Part shown: positions 8,342-15,465 of the stretch, piece after piece
Numbering within the stretch: position 1 is the stretch's first letter
Layout: every line of letters begins with the position of its first letter
NCBI GenBank assembly: GCA_002345145.1
Contig: DDVC01000104.1
Coordinates: forward strand, 1 to 23,228
Origin: Bacteroidetes bacterium UBA2322
GTDB taxonomy: Bacteria; Bacteroidota; Bacteroidia; Chitinophagales; UBA2359
Reading direction: 5' to 3'
Length of the DNA stretch: 23,228 nt
The notes under the pieces: model-generated
Told to the model about the DNA's origin: nothing
The model's database searches: none
What the model saw: only the letters and a program-made list of their open reading frames with translations
Program-made: the position numbers and the translations under genes

Positions 8342-9874
8342 TTACTCCCACTCAATAGTGCCGGGCGGTTTAGAGGTAATATCGTAAACAACTCGGTTTA
8401 CATGGGGCACTTCGTTTATGATGCGGTTGGCAATGCGCTCTAAAACCTCGTGCGGAATGCGCGCCCAGTCGGCGGTCATACCATCTACACTGGTAACGGC
8501 GCGCAGGGCAATGGTGGTATCATAGGTGCGCTCATCGCCCATAACGCCTACGCTTCGCAAACCGGTGTAAACGGCAAAATACTGCCAAATTTGGTTGTCT
8601 AAACCGGCATGTGCTATTTCGGCGCGGTAAATATGGTCGGCTTCGCGCAGTACTTCCAATTTTTCAAAGGTAACCTCGCCAATGATTCTTATAGCCAACC
8701 CCGGACCCGGAAATGGCTGCCTGTTTACCAAATGCGCCGGCAGTCCTACGGCAAGCCCTACTTGGCGCACTTCGTCTTTAAATAAATCGCGCAGGGGTTC
8801 TACTATTTCTTTAAAGTCCACGGCATCGGGCAAGCCGCCTACGTTGTGGTGGGTTTTAATGGTAGCAGCATGTTGGGTGCCGCTTTCTATCACATCGGGA
8901 TAAATAGTGCCTTGTACCAAATAATCAACCATTCCTATTTTTTGGGCTTCTTCTTCAAAAACCCTGATAAATTCTTCGCCTATGATTTTGCGTTTTTTTT
9001 CGGGGTCGGTAATGCCTTGCAATTTGGCTAAAAATCGCTTACCGGCGTTTACTCTAATGAGGTTAAGGTTAAACTGTTTAAAGGCTTCTTCTACTTCGTC
9101 GCCTTCGTTTTTGCGCAGTAAGCCGTGGTCAACAAAGATGCAGGTAAGTTGTTTGCCCACTGCCTGATGCACCAGCATAGCTGCTACCGATGAATCAACC
9201 CCGCCCGATAAGCCGCACAGCACTTTTTTATTGCCTATTTTGTTTTGGAGGGCGGTTATGGTTTCCTGTGCAAAATCTTGCATTACCCAATCGCCTTTGC
9301 AGCCGCATACATCGTATAAAAAGTTGTGCAAAATTTGGGTGCCTTCTTCGGTATGCACCACTTCGGGGTGAAACTGTACGCCGTAGAGTTTCAGGGCATC
9401 GTTGGCAATGGCTGCTGCGGGGCATGAATCGGTATAGGCGGTTATTTCAAATCCGGGCGGCAGGCTGTTTACCAAATAGGTATGGCTCATCCAGCAAACG
9501 GTTTGTGGTTTTATGCCTTTAAAAACAGGGCTTTGGGTGTTTACATGCAGCGTTTTTTTACCATACTCGCGGTGGGTGGCTTTGCCCACTGTGCCGCCCA
9601 TAACATACCCCATAAGTTGTGCGCCATAACAAATGCCCAGTATGGGAATGCCCATTTCAAACAGGGTTTTGCTTACCATGGGGGCGTTGGGGTCGGTTAC
9701 TACGCTGGGTCCGCCGGTAAGAATTAAGCCGCGGGGGTTTCGGGCTTTTATGGTTTCTATGGGCGTATTGTGTGGCAATACTTCGCAATAAACACCGGCT
9801 TCGCGCACGCGGCGGGCAATCAGTTGGCGGTATTGTGCCCCAAAATCAAGTACTATAACGAGTTCGTGTTGCAT
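8342..9874 (-). CDS. guaA: GMP synthase, glutamine-hydrolysing (GuaA)
   Basis: GuaA converts XMP to GMP with ATP and glutamine. The 510-residue single chain has both halves. The class I glutamine amidotransferase has GGPSVV at about 54-59, the nucleophile Cys82 in GICYGAQL and the FHPEV His/Glu pair at about 168-172. The ATP-pyrophosphatase half has the P-loop SGGVDSS at 223-229. The C-terminal dimerisation domain ends in ITSKPPGTIEWE, the usual family ending. Length is normal. It is the fifth purine gene in the minus-strand run, downstream of purF and the small open frame. The 5' leader immediately before the ATG is made of heptamer repeats (9879-9920), so the translation initiation region is itself repeat DNA. 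Confidence 0.98.
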   Translation of the reverse strand: MQHELVIVLDFGAQYRQLIARRVREAGVYCEVLPHNTPIETIKARNPRGLILTGGPSVVTDPNAPMVSKTLFEMGIPILGICYGAQLMGYVMGGTVGKATHREYGKKTLHVNTQSPVFKGIKPQTVCWMSHTYLVNSLPPGFEITAYTDSCPAAAIANDALKLYGVQFHPEVVHTEEGTQILHNFLYDVCGCKGDWVMQDFAQETITALQNKIGNKKVLCGLSGGVDSSVAAMLVHQAVGKQLTCIFVDHGLLRKNEGDEVEEAFKQFNLNLIRVNAGKRFLAKLQGITDPEKKRKIIGEEFIRVFEEEAQKIGMVDYLVQGTIYPDVIESGTQHAATIKTHHNVGGLPDAVDFKEIVEPLRDLFKDEVRQVGLAVGLPAHLVNRQPFPGPGLAIRIIGEVTFEKLEVLREADHIYRAEIAHAGLDNQIWQYFAVYTGLRSVGVMGDERTYDTTIALRAVTSVDGMTADWARIPHEVLERIANRIINEVPHVNRVVYDITSKPPGTIEWE

Positions 9875-9878
9875 TGTA

Positions 9879-9920
9879 AATAGGAATGGAAAATGGAGAA
9901 TGGAGAATGAAAAGTGAAAA
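9879..9920 (-). repeat. Degenerate heptamer array in the guaA leader
   Basis: Read on the plus strand, six 7-base units follow each other: AATAGGA, ATGGAAA, ATGGAGA, ATGGAGA, ATGAAAA and GTGAAAA. The array ends four bases before the guaA start codon. The units TTTTCAC and TCTCCAT (minus-strand reading) match those at the 3' end of purD (12534-12554), but in the opposite orientation relative to the genes. Confidence 0.7.
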
Positions 9921-9956
9921 CCTTTTGTTTGCTTTGCGGTAAAAAAAAGTAAAATT

Positions 9957-10088
9957 TTATGTCTTGTTTTTTTGCTTACTCTTTTTGTCCGGCAAGTATA
10001 TTGCCATTGGGAATGTTATTGAGCCCGCTACTGCCGCCACCAGCAAGGTTAGCGCTAATAAGCCGGTTAAAGAAGCGGTGTTTTTCAT
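9957..10088 (-). CDS. Candidate 43-residue single-pass membrane protein
   Basis: An ATG at 10088-10086 opens a 43-codon frame ending in TAA at 9959-9957. The product starts MKNTASLTGLL, has one strongly hydrophobic segment at about residues 8-31 and ends in a very basic tail (DKKSKQKNKT). By the positive-inside rule the tail would be cytoplasmic, so an N-out, C-in microprotein is the simplest topology. It sits between purF (43 bases upstream) and guaA (82 bases downstream) on the same strand, so it would be cotranscribed. No family is recognised. The leader has no Shine-Dalgarno, which is normal in this phylum. Supporting evidence is the clean hydrophobic-plus-basic layout and the operon position; against it is the short length, so it may be chance. 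Confidence 0.5.
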   Translation of the reverse strand: MKNTASLTGLLALTLLVAAVAGSITFPMAIYLPDKKSKQKNKT

Positions 10089-10131
10089 GGTTTACAGGTG
10101 TTTTTGGGGTGGCTATTGTTATACCGGTGTG

Positions 10132-11562
10132 TTACTGTTTAGCTTCCATGCGTTCCAGCTCAACCAATTTGAGCATTTGAACAGAGTTTTCAACGGGGTA
10201 AACGCCCGAAAAACAGGCATAACAGCCGGGCATATCGGCAAAAAGGGTTTTAAGGTCGGGCAAAGATTGGTAAATAAGGGCATCAGCGCCTATGTAATCA
10301 CAAATTTCCTGTTCGGTTTTGTTTGAGGCAATGAGGTCGGTGGTAATAGCCATGTCTATGCCATAGATGCAGGGGTTGGTAATGGGTGGGGCTGCCGAAA
10401 TAAAATACACTTCGGCGGCGCCGGCTTTGCGCAGGGTTTGCACCAATCTGCGGGAGGTGGTGCCGCGCACAATAGAGTCATCAACTACTGCCACTTTTTT
10501 ACCGGCAACTACGGCGCGTATGGGGTTTAGTTTCTTTTTTACCACATCTTCGCGCTCTTTTTGGGTGGGTGCAATAAAGCTGCGCCCTACAAAATTGTTT
10601 TTAACAAACCCGCGCCGGTAAGGTATGTTTAAGGCTTCGGCTAAACCCGATGCGGCGTAATAGCCCGATGTGGGTACATCTATAACCATATCGGGCTGCA
10701 AGCCGGCGGCTTTTACCTTTTCGGCAAGTTTTTTGCCCATTTTTACCCGTTCGGCTGCCACTAATTTTTGGTGGATAACGGAATCTTCGCGGGCAAAATA
10801 AATGTGTTCAAAAACGCAAAACGCTTTTTGCTCCCGATAACCATCGGAGCGATGCACATTTTTTTGGCTGTCCACAAATACTATTTCGCCGGCTTGCAGG
10901 TCTTGCAGCAGGTCGTATTCTAAGTAATCAAAGCAGGTGCTTTCGGAGGCAAACCCATAAAATACGCCTTCGGGCGAGTTTCTTTTGCCAAATACCAATG
11001 GGCGAATGCCGTGTGGGTCGGTAAAAGCCAGCAGCCCATGGTTGGCAATAATGGCTATAACGGCATAAGCGCCTTTTACCAATTTTTGGGTAGCCTTTAC
11101 CGCTTCAAAAACATGCTTGGGCGTAAGGTGTTTAAGGTCGGTTTTGCGGAGTTCGGAGGCAAAAATATACAGAATAAGCTCTAAATCGTTAGAAGTATCG
11201 GGCAAAATCTGGTATTCGTCGTACAGTATTTTTTTTAGCTCATGAAAATTGGTAACATTGCCATTATGCACCATAGCCAGCCCAAAGGGATAGTTTGCCG
11301 AAAAAGGCTGTGCATTTTGCATTTCGTTTGAGCCTTGTGTGGTGTAGCGCACATGCCCTAAGCCTATATTGCCTTTTAGCCGTTGTATATGGCGGTCTTC
11401 AAAAACATCGCTTACCAACCCCTGCGCCTTGCGAAGGTGGAAATACTCATGAAAAGTTACAATACCGGCGGCATCTTGCCCACGGTGTTGCAGGGAGGTT
11501 AAACCCAGTAAAATATCGTACACCACGGGGCTGGCACCGGTAAAGCCTACAATTCCGCACAT
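10132..11562 (-). CDS. purF: Amidophosphoribosyltransferase (PurF), 4Fe-4S type without propeptide
   Basis: PurF makes 5-phosphoribosylamine from PRPP and glutamine, the committed step of purine synthesis. The 476 residues have an Ntn glutaminase domain beginning MCGIVGF, so Cys2 becomes the N-terminal nucleophile after Met removal, with HRGQD at 26-30 and the HNGNVTNF block at about 99-106. The phosphoribosyltransferase domain has the PRPP loop VAVVDDSIVRGTT at about 357-369. Four cysteines stand where Bacillus-type enzymes bind a 4Fe-4S cluster: C249 (FCVFEHIYFA), C398 (NPCIYGID), C447 and C450 (GCYACFSG). Bacillus-type enzymes carry a cleaved propeptide before the catalytic Cys; none is present here. 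A likely promoter lies at 11610-11639. Confidence 0.97.
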   Translation of the reverse strand: MCGIVGFTGASPVVYDILLGLTSLQHRGQDAAGIVTFHEYFHLRKAQGLVSDVFEDRHIQRLKGNIGLGHVRYTTQGSNEMQNAQPFSANYPFGLAMVHNGNVTNFHELKKILYDEYQILPDTSNDLELILYIFASELRKTDLKHLTPKHVFEAVKATQKLVKGAYAVIAIIANHGLLAFTDPHGIRPLVFGKRNSPEGVFYGFASESTCFDYLEYDLLQDLQAGEIVFVDSQKNVHRSDGYREQKAFCVFEHIYFAREDSVIHQKLVAAERVKMGKKLAEKVKAAGLQPDMVIDVPTSGYYAASGLAEALNIPYRRGFVKNNFVGRSFIAPTQKEREDVVKKKLNPIRAVVAGKKVAVVDDSIVRGTTSRRLVQTLRKAGAAEVYFISAAPPITNPCIYGIDMAITTDLIASNKTEQEICDYIGADALIYQSLPDLKTLFADMPGCYACFSGVYPVENSVQMLKLVELERMEAKQ

Positions 11563-11609
11563 ATAGTTTGGGGCAAATGATGAGTTAGAAATAGTGATTT
11601 ATTGGTTGC

Positions 11610-11639
11610 CAAAACTACTTTGTGAGTACACAAAGCAAA
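11610..11639 (-). promoter_or_regulatory. Putative Bacteroidota promoter of purF
   Basis: On the minus strand TTTG (11639-11636) and TAGTTTTG (11617-11610) match the -33 TTTG and -7 TAnnTTTG elements with an 18-base spacer, slightly short of the usual 19-21. Transcription would start near 11604, giving a leader of about 40 bases before the purF ATG at 11562. The 138-base purN-purF spacer holds nothing else that I can recognise. Confidence 0.5.
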
Positions 11640-11700
11640 TAAGGGTTTTGTTTATTACAATAACCTTTGGGCGTATGAATGGGTTGTTTGACGCGCATTT

Positions 11701-12288
11701 TTACTGTTTTTTGTTTAGTTCCGATAAAAACAGGTTTGCTAATGTTTGGCTGTATAATTGGTATTCTGCCTGCAAACCTCGTTGCTCTACTGCTTCTAAG
11801 GTGGTAGCGCCTGTAAGGTCAACGGTTTGCTGGGCAATGATTTGTCCGGTGTCCACCCCCTCATTTACATAGTGTATGGTAATGGCTGTTTGGCTAAGTT
11901 GGTTGGCAAATGCCCATTGGTAGGCGTGCAGTCCTTGGTGCAACCTTGTATCTGCCGGGTGTATGTTGATGATGCGGTTGGGGTATGCCCTGATAAATTG
12001 GGGCGATAAGATGCGCATGTACCCTGCCAGTACAATGTAATCTACTGAGTAGGGCTGCAATAGTTCTATCACTTGCTTGTCAAACTCGGTCCGCTTTTTA
12101 CCTGCCGACTCTATGCAGGCTACGGGTAAACCCTCCTGCCGGGCAAAGGTTAATCCGGCTGCATCGCATTTATTGGAAAAAACTAATGCTATCTGGCATA
12201 ATCCTTTCAGTACGCCGCCGTTTACCTCTTTGGTAATGGCTTGCATATTGGTACCTCTGCCGGATATGAAAATAGCTATGCGAAGCAT
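11701..12288 (-). CDS. purN: Phosphoribosylglycinamide formyltransferase (PurN)
   Basis: PurN transfers the formyl group of 10-formyl-THF to GAR, giving FGAR, the third step of IMP synthesis. The 195 residues match the family. The phosphate-binding start is IFISGRGTNMQAI at about 6-18. The catalytic triad is visible as N108 and H110 in IINIHPAD and D146 in VNEGVDTG. The folate-side block VLAGYMRILSPQF lies at about 86-98. The segment after HPAD reads TRLHQGLHAYQWA where the Escherichia coli enzyme has a SLLPKYPGL-type sequence, a modest variation near the folate pocket. The gene lies between purD and purF on the same strand. Its start codon is separated by only seven bases from a long heptamer repeat array, so its leader is composed of repeat DNA. 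Confidence 0.96.
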   Translation of the reverse strand: MLRIAIFISGRGTNMQAITKEVNGGVLKGLCQIALVFSNKCDAAGLTFARQEGLPVACIESAGKKRTEFDKQVIELLQPYSVDYIVLAGYMRILSPQFIRAYPNRIINIHPADTRLHQGLHAYQWAFANQLSQTAITIHYVNEGVDTGQIIAQQTVDLTGATTLEAVEQRGLQAEYQLYSQTLANLFLSELNKKQ

Positions 12289-12295
12289 TTTATGA

Positions 12296-12485
12296 GTGAT
12301 TAGTGATTAGTGGGTAGTTTTGGTAGAGGGTAGTTTTGGTAGAGGGTAGAGGGTAGTTTTGGTAGAGGGTAGTTTTGGTAGAGGGTAGAGGGTAGTTTTG
12401 GTAGATAGTAGTGGGTATATGTAGATAGTATCGGGTAGTGAGTAGTGAGTAGTGAGTACTAACCACTAATAACTAACCACTAACT
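12296..12485 (-). repeat. Composite heptamer repeat between purD and purN
   Basis: Read on the plus strand the array has four parts. First come GTGATTA twice and GTGGGTA (12296-12316). Next is a higher-order block (12312-12405) of a 16-base unit, GGGTAGTTTTGGTAGA, in the order 16-16-7-16-16-7-16, where the 7-base unit is GGGTAGA. Then come GTA-led heptamers (12401-12455, with one 6-base unit), including GTAGTGA three times. Last are four units of the ACTAACC/ACTAATA type (12458-12485). Bases 12421-12446 match 5438-5463 exactly. The array almost fills the purD-purN spacer and reaches within eight bases of the purN ATG. Confidence 0.9.
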
Positions 12486-12523
12486 TGCGCCTTTGCTGGA
12501 AAAAAAATCGGGCTGATAGTAGT

Positions 12524-12561
12524 AACTCGTAATTTTTCACTCTCCACTTTTCACATTCAAC
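12524..12561. repeat. Heptamer module overlapping the 3' end of purD
   Basis: AACTCGT followed by AATTTTT at 12524-12537 is nearly the same as AACTCAT-AACTTTT beside the PLP enzyme stop (5616-5629). TTTTCAC, TCTCCAC, TTTTCAC and ATTCAAC follow at 12534-12561. The purD stop codon (12537-12539) and its last seven codons lie inside these units, so repeat sequence is translated as the PurD C-terminus. Confidence 0.75.
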
Positions 12562-13814
12562 TCTCTTTGTGCAATATCGGTTCGGAAGTATGCGTCTTTG
12601 AAGTAGATTTTTTGTACTGCGGCGTAGGCATTTTGTGTAGCTTCTTGGAGGGTGTTGCCTTGTCCTACCACATTTAGTACTCTGCCGCCTGCGGTGAGCA
12701 GGGTATTATCGGGCAGGCGTTTGGTGCCGGCATGAAACACAAGGGCATCTTTTTCGGCATCGGCAATGCCTTGTATGGGGTTGTTTTTGGCAAAAGTTTT
12801 TGGGTAGCCTTGTGCAGCCATTACCACATCTACGTAGTAGCCCGGGTTAAACTGTGGGGTACAGTGTGCTAAGGTGCCGTTAAAACAGGCAAGCACCAAT
12901 TGTAGCAAATCGGATTGGAGGCTGGGCAGCAGCACTTCGGTTTCGGGGTCGCCAAATCGGGTATTGTATTCCAGCAGTTTGGGTCCGCTGGGTGTTACCA
13001 TAATGCCAAAGTAGATAACGCCTCTGTAGTTTACGCCTTCTGCCTGAATGCCTGCCAGTGTGGGGTTTACCACCTGTTCCATAATTTGGGTGTGCAGTTG
13101 GGGGGTAAAAAACGGTAGTGGGCAGTAAGCTCCCATGCCGCCGGTATTGGGTCCTTTATCGCCGTTGAGCAGTTGTTTATGGTCTTGCGAGGGGTGAAGC
13201 AGCTGAATAGCTTTACCATCGGTAAAGCCGATGATAGAGATTTCGTAGCCCGATAATTTTTCTTCAATCAGAAAGTCTAAAAATTCTTCCGATTCACTGT
13301 AGCGGTAGGTTTGGTTAAGGTCGGCAAGGGCTTCCATTGCCTCTTGCACTGAGGAGCATACATATACGCCTTTTCCGCCGGCTAAACCGTCGTATTTAAT
13401 AACCACCTTACCGTCTTTTTCCTCTATGAGTTTATGCGCTTGGGCAAGGGTATCAAACAGCCAAAAACCGGCTGTGTTTACGCCGTAGCGCTGCATAAAT
13501 TTTTTGGCAATTATTTTGGAGCCTTCTAATCGGGCAGCTCTTTTTGACGGACCAAATACTTTTATATCGGTATCTTCAAAAAAATCAACTATGCCTTTTA
13601 CCAAGGGCATTTCGGGTCCTACAAAAATGAGTTCTATGCCTTCTGAAAGGCAAAATGCTTTGATGCCGTCAAAATCGGTTGAGTCTAAGGGCACGTTGTT
13701 GTATGTGCCGCCGTTGCCGGGTATGAGGTATATATTTTGAGGGGGTATGCTTTGGGCAAATTTCCAAGCTAATGCGTGTTCGCGTCCGCCGGAACCAAGA
13801 ATGGCTATTTTCAT
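12537..13814 (-). CDS. purD: Phosphoribosylamine--glycine ligase (PurD)
   Basis: PurD (GAR synthetase) joins phosphoribosylamine and glycine with ATP, the second step of IMP synthesis. The 425-residue ATP-grasp enzyme begins MKIAILGSGGREHALAW, the family N-terminus that binds phosphoribosylamine. The ATP-grasp glycine-rich loop KYDGLAGGKGV lies at 140-150, the family signature around QDHKQLLNGDKGPNTGGMGAY begins at 210, and the metal-binding EYNTRFGDPE follows later. The C-terminal domain keeps GGRVLNV. Length is normal. The last residues (NVKSGE) and the stop codon are encoded by heptamer units of the dispersed repeat that fills the spacer to purN. purC lies 71 bases upstream on the same strand with no clear promoter between them, so the two are probably cotranscribed. 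Confidence 0.97.
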   Translation of the reverse strand: MKIAILGSGGREHALAWKFAQSIPPQNIYLIPGNGGTYNNVPLDSTDFDGIKAFCLSEGIELIFVGPEMPLVKGIVDFFEDTDIKVFGPSKRAARLEGSKIIAKKFMQRYGVNTAGFWLFDTLAQAHKLIEEKDGKVVIKYDGLAGGKGVYVCSSVQEAMEALADLNQTYRYSESEEFLDFLIEEKLSGYEISIIGFTDGKAIQLLHPSQDHKQLLNGDKGPNTGGMGAYCPLPFFTPQLHTQIMEQVVNPTLAGIQAEGVNYRGVIYFGIMVTPSGPKLLEYNTRFGDPETEVLLPSLQSDLLQLVLACFNGTLAHCTPQFNPGYYVDVVMAAQGYPKTFAKNNPIQGIADAEKDALVFHAGTKRLPDNTLLTAGGRVLNVVGQGNTLQEATQNAYAAVQKIYFKDAYFRTDIAQRELNVKSGE

Positions 13815-13885
13815 GTGGCAATGATAGAAGAAATGGGTTATATTGTGGTTGTAGAGACAGTGGTTAAGTGGGCGTTTTCGGCTAT

Positions 13886-15163
13886 TTAGTTAATTTCCTC
13901 GCCGGTGTCCATAGCTTCGCGTATGCGGTAGAGGTTTAGGCAGCGCAGGGCATCTTGAATATCTAAATACATATCCATGGTATCTATGCCATGAATGGGG
14001 CAGCTAACAAAGGGGATATTGCTGTAAGCCGAAAGCTCTTCCATTATTTCGCTGTAGGTTTCTTCCATAAAGAGAGCCACCGCCGGTTCTACCGATTCAT
14101 TGTAATCGTCAAAAAAGTGGTTTATTTGTGTATCGGCAAAAATTAACCGCACATCAGCAAAAACGTTGTATTTTTCGGCTATTTCTTTTGCTTTCATGCA
14201 GTAGGGCAGCCCTGCTTTGGTATCGGTAAGGATAGCCATAGCTGCATCTTTAATAATGCCGTTGGCTACCAAAGCGGCACATATACGGGCTTTGGGGTGG
14301 ATATAATCTTGCGTATTATAGGCAGCGCCGGTTACGGTTTGGAACAGTTCAATGTATCTTTTTGATGCTTCTTCTATAATGGCGGGTGGCAGGGCGGTGG
14401 GGTATTCACCGTCTTTTTTATTGGCTATGAGCCATTGCCTTACAAACTCTTTGTCTATTTGTCGGGCAGTTTGGGGGTTGGCTTCGTAATCTTGCCGGCT
14501 CCAAAATCGGGACGAATCGGGGGTATGAATTTCGTCTATCAAAATAATTTCACCGTCTAACAAGCCAAACTCGTATTTGGTGTCAACCAGAATGAGCCCT
14601 TTTTCTTCTAACAACTGCTGCCCGTAGTGGTAAAGTTCCAGCGCTTTTTGGTGCATGGTTTGGTAGTGGTGGGTGGTGGTAAAACCTTCGCGCACAAGGT
14701 CATTGGGGCTTAGGGGGCGGTCGTTTTTTTCTTTTGTGGTAGGTGTTACTATGGGCTGCTCAAAACGGGCGTGCTTGGTTAAGCCATCGGGCAGGGTTAC
14801 ACCCGAAAAAGTGCGTTCACCTTGCTCATACCCTCGCCATACTGAGCCGCTGAGGTAGCCGCGCACTACCATTTCTACCCGTATGGGATTGGCTTCGCGC
14901 ACTAAGGTTATGTTGGGGTCTATCTGTTTTAGGAAGTGGTTGGGTATAATGTGTGCCGTTTTATTAAACCACCATGCCGAAAGGGTGTTTAGCACTGCTC
15001 CTTTATGGGGTATGGGGGTATCCAGCACAAAATCAAAGGCAGAAAGGCGGTCGCTTACAGCAATTAGGCGGGTTTGGGCATTTATGCGGTAGCTGTCTCT
15101 TACCTTACCTGAGTGCAGCCTGAGCAACTGGGGGGTGGTGAAAAAGGAAAGCGTATGGGTCAT
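13886..15163 (-). CDS. purC: SAICAR synthase (PurC) with extra C-terminal domain
   Basis: PurC ligates aspartate to CAIR with ATP to give SAICAR. Residues 1 to about 305 are a complete enzyme of the longer, yeast Ade1-like type: LHSGKVRDSY at about 16-25, SDRLSAFDF at 37-45, RGYLSGSVWRGY at 101-112, TKYEFGLLDGEIILIDEIHTPDSSR from 195, and RYIELFQTVTG at about 269-279. About 120 further residues follow, which the family does not need. By eye they resemble a shortened class II PurE: ILTDTKAGLPYCMKAKEIAEKY aligns with the MGS.SD....A segment, and IPFVSCPIHGIDTMDMY aligns with the YPVISCPPLTPDWGVQDVW type, but the catalytic His and Gly-rich loop are missing. A separate PurE would still be needed. 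It heads the minus-strand purine run. Confidence 0.93.
   Translation of the reverse strand: MTHTLSFFTTPQLLRLHSGKVRDSYRINAQTRLIAVSDRLSAFDFVLDTPIPHKGAVLNTLSAWWFNKTAHIIPNHFLKQIDPNITLVREANPIRVEMVVRGYLSGSVWRGYEQGERTFSGVTLPDGLTKHARFEQPIVTPTTKEKNDRPLSPNDLVREGFTTTHHYQTMHQKALELYHYGQQLLEEKGLILVDTKYEFGLLDGEIILIDEIHTPDSSRFWSRQDYEANPQTARQIDKEFVRQWLIANKKDGEYPTALPPAIIEEASKRYIELFQTVTGAAYNTQDYIHPKARICAALVANGIIKDAAMAILTDTKAGLPYCMKAKEIAEKYNVFADVRLIFADTQINHFFDDYNESVEPAVALFMEETYSEIMEELSAYSNIPFVSCPIHGIDTMDMYLDIQDALRCLNLYRIREAMDTGEEIN
13889..14248 (-). other. C-terminal PurE-like extension of PurC (domain)
   Basis: Residues 306-425 lie beyond the normal end of SAICAR synthase. They keep a Rossmann-like pattern (strand, helix, strand FADVRLIFAD) and later NIPFVSCPIHGIDTMDMYLDIQDALR. 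Positional similarity to class II AIR carboxylase is visible at both ends, but SAHR/SAHK is replaced by FADTQ, the central glycine-rich loop by an acidic helix (FMEETYSEIMEEL), and the domain is about 40 residues short. A regulatory or structural role is inferred; an unrelated fold remains possible. Confidence 0.45.
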
Positions 15164-15182
15164 GTATTTTATTTTTGCGCCA

Positions 15183-15190
15183 CAAAGGTA
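15183..15190 (-). promoter_or_regulatory. -7 promoter element of purC
   Basis: The minus strand reads TACCTTTG, an exact TAnnTTTG match, with its final G 20 bases before the purC ATG. That predicts a very short leader. No TTG is found at the expected -33 spacing, so the element is only half supported. Confidence 0.45.
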
Positions 15191-15351
15191 GCTATTTTAC
15201 CTCAGTTTTTCTTGCTAACCAATTACAAACGCAATTAAACCCCTGTTTAAAACAGTTCTTAAGCGCTATTGTGTTTACCAATAAACCGACTGTATTGTTT
15301 TAACTGTATGCCGCTCTTTGTGCAACCCTATTTGTATAACCGTTGTTGCTA

Positions 15352-15383
15352 TTGGCAGGTAAACCAATTTTACGCTACTTTTG
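15352..15383 (+). promoter_or_regulatory. Promoter of the glycosyltransferase gene
   Basis: TTGG at 15352-15355 and TACTTTTG at 15376-15383 match the Bacteroidota -33 and -7 elements with a 20-base spacer. Transcription would start near 15390. This also decides the gene start: the TTG at 15343 that opens the longer frame lies upstream of the transcript, so the ATG at 15466 is the usable start. Confidence 0.6.
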
Positions 15384-15465
15384 CCTTTTAAGTAAAAGGT
15401 TAGGCAATAATTATAATCTTGCTGTTGTTTACGTTTTTTACCAATGTTTACCAATCTTACCGCTC

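Larger units (their letters stand above)
15164..15465. other. Divergent intergenic region between purC and the glycosyltransferase gene
   Basis: These 302 bases separate two divergently transcribed genes and contain no supported gene. They are AT-rich and carry one promoter candidate facing each way (15183-15190 and 15352-15383). I looked for a purine-riboswitch-like or other structured leader and found no convincing one; the purC leader would be only about 14 bases. Confidence 0.7.

Noticed and set aside
9959..10326. Plus-strand open frames of 73 and 120 codons over the purF-guaA spacer
   Set aside because: Both run antisense into purF and show no domain; the minus-strand 43-codon frame has better composition and context.
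11580..11600. Possible vestigial heptamers (ATGAGTT, AGAAATA, GTGATTT) upstream of purF
   Set aside because: Only one unit matches the family exactly; three units are too few to separate from chance.
15343..15465. TTG-initiated 41-residue extension of the glycosyltransferase
   Set aside because: A good promoter (15352-15383) lies inside it, so the TTG would be upstream of the transcript, and the added residues do not match the GT9 N-terminus.
15164..15465. Purine-responsive riboswitch ahead of purC
   Set aside because: The predicted leader is about 14 bases and no conserved aptamer pattern is visible.
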